Assembly: GCA_029168955.1 (NCBI GenBank)
Contig: JAPDOI010000175.1
Span: 434,001-498,000 of the forward strand
Reading direction: 5' to 3'
DNA: 64,000 nucleotides
DNA from: Aplectana chamaeleonis
Lineage: Eukaryota; Nematoda; Chromadorea; Rhabditida; Cosmocercidae
Positions 47,101 through 56,100 of this stretch are shown here, piece by piece; position 1 is the first letter of the stretch; each line of letters opens with the position of its first letter. The notes beneath the pieces were generated by a model, which was not told where the DNA came from, did no database searches, and saw nothing but the letters and a program-made list of their open reading frames with translations. The position numbers and the translations under genes were made by a program.

Positions 47101-50100
47101 CAAGTGCGAAACCGAAGCAAGGCTAGTTCTTTTTTGCACACTTCCTCTGTTATCTCCAACACAACTGAAGGACACTACATCAATTAATTTTAACACAAAA
47201 CTATACACAAACACATATTTGACGGTAGAGCGCGTCCCCGCCGTTGCACCGTCAATTCGTTTTCCACCGCCAAATAACCGTCTCCGCATCTGCGGTACAA
47301 CCAACAATTCGACTCCTCCCCGTTTTGCTCCCGCCATCGCACCGACAAGCCTTTTTACCCCTCTGAACAACCGTCAGCGTGTCTAAGTCCAACTGCAGAA
47401 CGTCACCCGAGTTATGAACACAGATTCGCGTTGTAACAAAGCGTCCGAACAAAAGACATTCCTCCGAAACCTGTCCATAGAAATTGCAAATACAACACTT
47501 GTTTGTCTTCTTGAGAACTCAAAATCATTTTGCCATCATCAGGAGCACTTTTAATTATTTAGCAGAATCATATAAATGTGGAAACGCTTACACTTCCCTT
47601 TTACACTTAGTGTGGATGGCTTTTGATGGCAATAATGTATCATGAGATTGAACAAATTGAATAAATACCGCAAATTGCAAGTTTTTCCCGCATCTAAGGC
47701 CCCGTCAGACTTGGTCGAAAAACCGACCGAGTCCGACTGAATCCTGGGCCGGGGTCGGTCGCAGTCGGACTCAGTGGGTCGATTTTTCTGCACCCGACTG
47801 TCACTATTTCGGTGCGTATCGACAGAGTGGGACTCAGTTCCTCGACCATCTCTGACGGCGGCCTAAGGACTTGCAAAACGAAATAGGGCCTCTCCACTTC
47901 ACGAAATACCCCCTATCACATGTTATGCAGTTATTTTGTGATACTATGACCCCTTCACCATGAAATATTTGTATTTGTTCAATATGCATGTAGCGAAGTG
48001 TCAAAATCCATTCCTCACACATGCTTAATCAGCGCTTCCGCAATCGTCAATAGCGCGCTCTACTGCGAATTCGCGCGACCTCCACGCGACCGTGTTCGGA
48101 GCTGGCTGTTACGGCGGGCGCAATTCTATCCGTTTTCCATCCGAAATTATCCGATATTTATCCGAAATTATCCGATAATTTTCCGATAATTATCCGAAAG
48201 TATCCGATTTTTATCCGATCGATTATCCCTTTTTTATCCGATTATTCGGCTTTCTGATCGGATTCTTCGATTTTCACTTTTCCGAATGTCGCATAATTCG
48301 GATATCGTGTTTTTTCGTCTGATCGGATTTCGGATCAATCCGAAAGCGCCATTTTGACGTCGGATCGGATTTCGGATAATTATCCGATAGGATTATCCGA
48401 CCCGGATATCCGAAACCGACTCCATCGGATGGAATGTATAGTGCTAAGTTAACGATGGTGAGTCTCGGCAACGCTGTTATTAGGTTGATGCAAAAGTTTC
48501 CGGACTTTTCACGACTTTGAATGAAAAACATTTATTTACAAAACAAACAAAGCTCACCCAACAAAAAACTTTCCATCACATTCAAGGATCCTTCGCCACC
48601 GACTGGGCAGATCATGAATTCCCGACGCATAGAACTCTGGCTGTTTCGAGTCGAAGCATTCTTCTAATACCATTTTGACTTCGTCATCGTTAGTGTACTG
48701 TTTTCCATCCACGAAGAGCTGCATCGAGCGGAAAAGGTGGTACTCGGAAGGGGCAAGATCTGGGCTATATGGAGGGTGAGGAAGAAATCCCCAGCCCAGG
48801 TCCAGCAGTTTCTGTCGGGTTATCCGAGATACTTGTGGTCGAGCACTGTCGTGAAGAAGGCGAGCAGTGTTCATCTCAGGGCGATGGGACTGGGCTGGGA
48901 AGTTCTTCCTCACCCTCCATATAGCCCAGATCTTGTACCTTCCGACTACCATCTGTTCCGCTCGATGCAGCGCTTCCTGGATGGAAAACAATTCATTAAC
49001 GATGACGAGGTCTAAACGGCCTAAGAAGAATAATTCGACTCAAAACAGCGAGAGTTCTACGCGTCGGTAATTCAGGATCTGCCCAATCGGTGGCGAAGGA
49101 TTCTTGAATGTGATGGAAATTATTTTGTTGGGTGAGCCTTGTTTGTTTTTGTAATAAATGTTTTTTATTCAAAGTCGTGAAAAGTCCGGAAACTTTTGCA
49201 TTAACCTAATATTTTTTAGGCCCTGAGATTCACATCCGACTTCTTGTTTCAAGAGTCCAGCTGAGATCGTTCACAAAGTTTGGGATCTCGACATTGCTCT
49301 AACATAGAATAATGAAGCGTTTCGGAAAAGTGTTTCACTATATTTCTTTACTTTGTGGGCATATTAGCGCCAAATCCATGAAAGTTGAGATACGGCTGCC
49401 AAGAACTCCTAGAAATACGTAGCGACGAGAAGCGTTATTGAGATATTCTATATTGTTTCTCTTTTTTTCGTTACCTATCTTCCGCATTTGTTTCCTAAAA
49501 TATCGAGGCATGTTCTGCACAGCCATGGTCGCACCAAAAACGGTCAGGTCGGCGCATAATTCTAGAATTCTCGCAAAACTTCTGATATCAATGTACGAGA
49601 ACGTCTAAGAGGAAAGATTAGAGCATGTCATGGGAAAAAAGTTCTAAATTATCGAAATTATCGGTACATTCAGTACACAATAATATAACATAAGCTTTCA
49701 CTTCCACAAAAGCTCTGAATCCTACCGAATAGTGACTTCCAGTGGTGTGAATTCGCCCAAATCACTGAAAGCGAATCAGATTTCCTGTCTGACACAAAGT
49801 GAAAAATTCTTTAACAAAAACTCAATTTTTTTCAGGCGGATCGCCTCAACTCACGAATCACAGTATGCCTTCTAGCATTATCGTCAGTACTGTTGATGTC
49901 ATCTCACTTTATGGGCGATCCAATCACATGCTGGACACCAGCACAATTCACGAAACAATGGTAACTTTTTATTATAAGCTTTATGTAATCATAACTTCTC
50001 CCCCACTCAATATTTTTTTCAGGTCAGATTTTGTTAATCAATACTGTTATGTGCATGGAACATACTTCGTTTCACTAAACGAATCGCTTCCATACGAGGA

Positions 50101-53100
50101 CTCAGAGCGACGACGAATTCCAATTAACTACTATCAGTGGGTAAGTTTGAAAAGTAGTGGTAATCCTACACTACGTCTAAGTTCGATAAGAGTTCGGTTC
50201 GGGTCCTTCAATAAATAGACATGGCTATTAAAAGGACATGGCGCGGTTGCGGTAACACACTAAAACTATGTACGGTGAAAGACGCCAGATTCAATTATCG
50301 ATCGACGACACAGCTGAATTTCTGGGTGAGTTACGGCTTCTCATTTTTTTCTTGTTTTCTTCGGCATTATTTTTGTTTTTGGCTCTTATACTGTGCTTAT
50401 CTGGGTCAAATTCCGGTCCGCAGTTGCGTCTCGACACGCTTTGCAGCCGCACGCGCTCGAGTCAATCGAGTTTTCAGCTCCAAAGCCGACTCGATATGGC
50501 TTTTTTTATACAGTTTTCTTCAATTATGTTCACTTTCCAGTTTCTAAAACCCGCCTAGAATTAACAGATCGGCAGCTGCGGCGCTGGAATTCCTTCCGAC
50601 TCGAAAGCGCGCGGCCGCAAAGCGTGTCGAGACGCAATTGCGGACCGGAATTTGGCCCAGATAAGCACAATAATATGTATTGCGATAGGGGCTTTTCTTA
50701 GTGTGCGAGAGGAATTCGACGCTTGTTTTTTCGAATCAGAATCCGAATTTTGAAAAAAAAACACCTCAGCCCGAACAATCAGCTAATTTCTTTCACGCAG
50801 TAAGAATAGTCCCTATTTGCCATATTTCAACAGTCAGAAACAATGTTAATGCCGAAACAAACAAGAAAAAATAGAAAACCGTAACTTACCCAGAAATTCA
50901 ACTGTGCTGTCGAGAAATAGTGAAATCTTGCGTGTTCCACCGTAGTTTTAGTGCGTGACCGCAACCGCACCATGTTCTTTTAACATTGCGGTTAACTGTA
51001 CGCGGAGGAAATGAAGAGCGGGCGTGAACCTTATACTATGCAAAGCTACATAGTTGCCGTATAATATGGGTTATGACCTATGTATGTACAGTGAGTATTT
51101 ACCAAGATTGCTCTGATTCCTGGCTCAACGTTGGCCCTCACTATTCGGATGTTGATCGGAATCACAGTGCGGGAGGGCCGAGCAGCAATTCGGCTGCCAC
51201 ACTTAACGCGAGCGACGGACAACCGCTACGTTCATATCGTCGATGGGGCGCATTAACAAATGGTGTCCAAAATAGACCCTCGATTAACGCGCCCCAATGA
51301 CAACGTGAACGCAGCGATTTTCCAACGCTCGTGTTACGTGTGCCAGCCAAACTGCTTCTTAGCTCCGCCTGAGCTGTGAATTCAATCAACTCCACACTAT
51401 TCAACAGGAAAGAAGGGCAAACCATCCAGTGTGTGTCGCTATACTCAAACAAAAACCCATTTAGCGCCAAGCGAATAGGCCAGTGTCGTCAGCGGGAATG
51501 GCGATTGAGCCCGAAAATCAAAGTTTCGTCGCTTGCTGTAGTCGCTATCGCGGTCGCGGTAGCTGCTTAATTACCGGGCCACACGCCGCTGTTAAGACAA
51601 GGCGGTGAATCTGCTCAGGCAAACCATCGCTCCGAGCGGTACCGGAGAGCTACTCGAGCGGCGCTGCCTCTCCGCTCCGAGCGAAAATTAGCCATCTACT
51701 CGGGCCACAGCAGCCGCTCTCCGGGCCAAAGCAGTATCGCTCGGAGCGATCTTCGGTCCCAACTGGCACTGCGGTGGCTCTTCGGGCGAATCAGCGTAGC
51801 TTCACTGATGGCTTCCCTTCGTTTATTTACTCGATTCTGCTTCTCTCTTTCGCTCTCTCTCTTCTTCTATCTTCTACCAGTCCTCCTTTTCTTCCTCTCC
51901 TCTTTCCTCGTTTTCCCCCCTTCTTGCTTTGGTCTTGAGAAACAAACTCTTTTTTATCTAACGCTGCCTTCCACTTGGTCTAAAGCCTGCTTGTATGCGA
52001 AATATTTGCTATAATTCACTGGTAATCTTCAGTACTGTGTATCTTTGAGTGCTTGTATTTACTTTGATGTAAACCACCAAACCTGCCATAGTTGCCAGAA
52101 TATCTAAGCCAGCTCAGAGCTAGATGATTGCGTTTCCGAAAATTTTTAACGGAGCGGAATTAATGATTTTTCGCTGATTTTGTAATTTGGCAGCTTCGGT
52201 CTTTTCTGGCTCATCCGAGAAATTTAGGCCTCGAAGCTCCGAAGTTATTGTATAATGGCTATGTTCTTAAAGGCATCGTACGCGCAGAAAACCGTATATT
52301 ATTTTTTCATGTTTTTGTGTAGTTTGACCTCTCTAATGAACGAAAATGTCGTAGGGGCCCATGAAAAACCTTCATTTGTAAAGAAAAGTCAATCGGAACA
52401 CATTGTAAATACGAATTTGAATTTCGCGCCAAAATCCTTTTTGAAGTTCTTCTGCTTTTGGAGGCCTCGTCACTGTCATTTTCGGAGTTTTTCTGCATGT
52501 GGAGTTCGTGCCGTAACTATTTGTCATGCTGTCTTACGGTCGCACCAACATTCTAGGAAAAAGTGCTAGATGACTGGTGAGAATTGGTGGCGGATCTTCA
52601 TCTTTGACGCCTTCCAACCTCATTGCCCAACGTTTTTGACGCGCCAAAGTTTACCAGTGTGTTATACCGGGCCCAATCATGAAATTGAGCATGAAAAATG
52701 AAAATTGGTTTCCCGCGCGAACGATGCCTTTAACCAATAGAATTTTTCGACAATTATCGATAGTTTTTTTTTTTTGGAAATTCGATTCTCGCCTTTTTTA
52801 TCGATTTTCAGAATAACGATAAATAATTGACAAAAAAAATACTATCGATTAGGAAAAAAAAATAGTATTTTTTTCGTCAATTATCGCTCCAGCCGCGAAG
52901 CGGCTGGAGAGGTTTGGTTTGATCGTCATTTCGAAAATCAATGAAAAGGGCGAGAATTCAATTTTCAAAAAAAAAACGATCGATAATTGTCGGAAAATGT
53001 TATTGATTAAAGACTTAGACATTCTACTTAACTTTGGAGCTTCAAGATCTAAACTGCTCGGATAAGTCAGAATGGACCGAAGCTGCAAAATCACAGTCAG

Positions 53101-56100
53101 CTAGAACTCATTAATTACGCTCAATCGAAAATTTTTGCAAACGCCATAATCTAGTTCTAAGTGACCCAGATATTCTGTCAACTACTCCAAATTTGGTTGT
53201 TTACCTCAAAATAAATAGAAGCACTCAAAGAGGTGCAAAACTGGTTGGGGGGGCAAGTTAAGTGAGGAACGTCAAGTGTGAGTGAGGTCAGTCTTATAAG
53301 TCAAGTGAGGAACGAATGATACGGCTTTGAGAAATCTATCTAATTCCATGGAGATTCCAGGGAATCATGAGTGATAACGTTATCACATATGTGATACCGA
53401 AACAAATTTTCATAAATGAATGAATCTTTTCATGCCTACAGATATATAAATCCTCAGCTCCCTCCCCCAACTAGTTTTGCACCCTCAGAGATACACAGTA
53501 GTGAAGATTACCACTGAATTACAGCAAGTGTTTCGCAAAAGAGAAAGCTTTGGCTCCAGTTGGAGGTAGCGTTAGATAGAAACAGTAGACGAGTAGACAG
53601 GAATCTGGCGCATGCAACGTGCCCGAGGACGGCACGGAGCCAGCGATGGTATTGATAATATTAGTGACAGCCGCTACCGCCGGTGGGGGGCAGCGCAGCA
53701 GTAGCGGCTGTCACTAATATTATCAATCTCATCGTTAGCATAATGCCTAACGCACACTGGGATTGCTCCGATTATTCGACCGGAATACACAGATCATGTG
53801 ACCCTATATGAGAAGATTACCCAATGCAAGATTGGAACATGTTGAGAACTAACATTGCAAGTAGGAAGTGGGTAAAATAGCAGTACTTGGTTTCGGTGTG
53901 CTGTACGTGCCGGGTTTCTATCAAAACGGTTCTTTCTCAAAACTATTGTGAGCGTGAATAAAACCTACAATTTAAGCGATTAATCGAGATGGGCAAAGAA
54001 CGCCCCGCATGGTCAACACGCTGCCTATGGAGCGCCCCTCATATTCCATCACGCGGCGCACGCTTCTCATGGTGCGCGACTCATTTTACATGAAGCGCGC
54101 TTCTGTATAACGCGACTCGGTTTTACATGACGCAGCGTACGCTTTTTATGAGGCGCGACTCAGTTTCCATGACGCGGAGCATGCTTCCCATGGTGCACGG
54201 CTCATTTCCCATGACGCGGCTCACGCTTCTCATGGAAGACGACTCATTTTCCTTAACGCGGAGCACGCTTCTCATGATGCGCGACTCATTTTACATGAAG
54301 CGCGCTTCTGTATAACGCGACTCGGTTTTACATGACGCAGCGCACGCTTTTTATGAGGCGCGACTCAGTTTCCATGACGCGGAGCGCGCTTCTCATGGTG
54401 CGCCACTCATATTCCATGACGCGGCGCACGCTTCTCATGGTGCGCGGCTCACATTCCCTGATACGGAGCACGCTTCTAATAATGCGGAACCCATCTTCCA
54501 TGACGTGACGCCCGGTTCTCGTAAAGCACAACTCATTTTCCATGACGCGGAGCACGCTTCCCATGGTGCACGGCTCATTTTCCATGACGCGGCTCACGCT
54601 TCTCATGAAGCGCGGCTCATTTTTCATAACGCGTAGCACGCTTCTCATGAAGCGTTTGCCATTTGCAATGACGCGGTACGCGCTCCGCACTAATGGCTAC
54701 TCGTTTTCCGTGATGCTACGCAAGTTGCTTATGGAACGCTCTCTACCTCTCCAAAATGCTGCACGCACCACTAACCCCGCCCACATTTTGCAACGCGGAG
54801 ATTCGGTCACGGAGGATAAGGAGGGAGGATAGCTGAAGGTTTCGAAAGCGTAAGTACTGCAATTAACAGTGGACTTCCATGCTGGGTCCGTGATTGCAGT
54901 GTACAAAGTGACGGTCTGGCTAACACTGCTCGCACTGCTGTGGCCCCGAGAGCGACCGGACAGCGGCCGATGGGCCAACTGGCACCGGACAGGGACCGCG
55001 GTGCCAGTTGGCCCCTCGGCCGCTGTCCGGGCGATGACGTCATAATTGGGAGGAGCCGGTCCCGCTCGGAGCGATGGTTTGCCTGAGTGAGTAGCCCGGG
55101 AAACCATACCCTTCTATGCTTTATGGCCTGATCTTGAAGCCCACACGAATTTACGCACTGGCACTCGACGGGCCGGTACACCAAAACGCGATGCGGCCAG
55201 TGCTCCGAGCACCAAGGGGCTGCTGTCGGTTAGATGGGGCCAAGCAGCGCAAACTTTTGCAATTGATTCGACGACATTCCCGAAATCTGAGTCCTGGGTC
55301 AACAATGCGTCGTATTCTTTGCTTGGAATTAGGCGTCATTGGTTACGACCCTCCTTTCGGATGCAAGTTTGGCATACGATGAGCACGATATCACCTTTCT
55401 CTGCGCGATATGAACGTTTTTGAATCACAAAGTTTGCAAATCGGCGTGGGCGTCGATCTCCTTTTCGTTTAAGTGCGCCGATTGGTGAATCGATTGGAGT
55501 GGAAGAAAATCGAGGCTTTGCCTGACCTACCACCTTGGATCAGCTTGCTGGGGAAATTTTTGACACCCTCTTCTATTGAACACAACGCTGATCCAATGCA
55601 GCGAGCAATCTTACAAAATGCTTACGAACTGTATGCTATAATGAGAATCAAAATAGAATGATGACTATCGATGAAATGATTTGACGTCACAGCGTAGTGA
55701 AAAGATAACACCGTCGGTGTACTGACCAAATTTATGAATTCGATCACTGCAGGTGCCATACATTCTTGCCGTCCAAGCGTTTCTCTTCTATATGCCTCGA
55801 TTCGTCTGGAAGTCTCTTATCGCAATCAGCGGTATCAGTTTTGTTTAAAGGCAGCATACACGCTCACAAAAGTGGTCGAGATAACAGCATAAATAGACCC
55901 GCACGGTCCCTACCATGTCGTCAAAGACGTTTGAAGCGCCAAAAGCCATCCAGGATGACAATATTTAACAACTCTTGAGCAATCTTGCTATCCTCGCCTG
56001 TATTTTCCCACCCATTCGAGTACGAGAATGAGAAATGAAACTTAAAGGCAGCATACACGCTCACAAAAATGGTTGAGATAACAGCATAAATAGAACCGCC

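Larger units (their letters stand above)
44177..48479. repeat. Innexin intron 1, left part
   Basis: Contents: a family A/E fragment (45195-45480); TCGGATATCGG satellites (46190-46400 and, inverted, 48120-48440); the GC-rich repeat copy at 47217-47386; and a hairpin MITE at 47695-47872. No other exon found. Confidence 0.5.
51590..55100. repeat. 3.5 kb nested foldback region in innexin intron 3
   Basis: Inverted pairs include CAGGCAAACCATCGCTCCGA (51618) with its complement at about 55066, TATCTAACGCTGCC (51956) with its complement at about 53566, and GGTAATCTTCAGTACTGTGT (52021) with its diverged complement at about 53490. Nested inside are a family E MITE, a GATAATTGTCG palindrome, a G-rich hairpin and a 42-bp minisatellite. 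Confidence 0.7.

Noticed and set aside
51808..52014. Hydrophobic open frame of 68 codons, signal-peptide-like
   Set aside because: Low-complexity T/C-rich sequence within a foldback arm inside an innexin intron.
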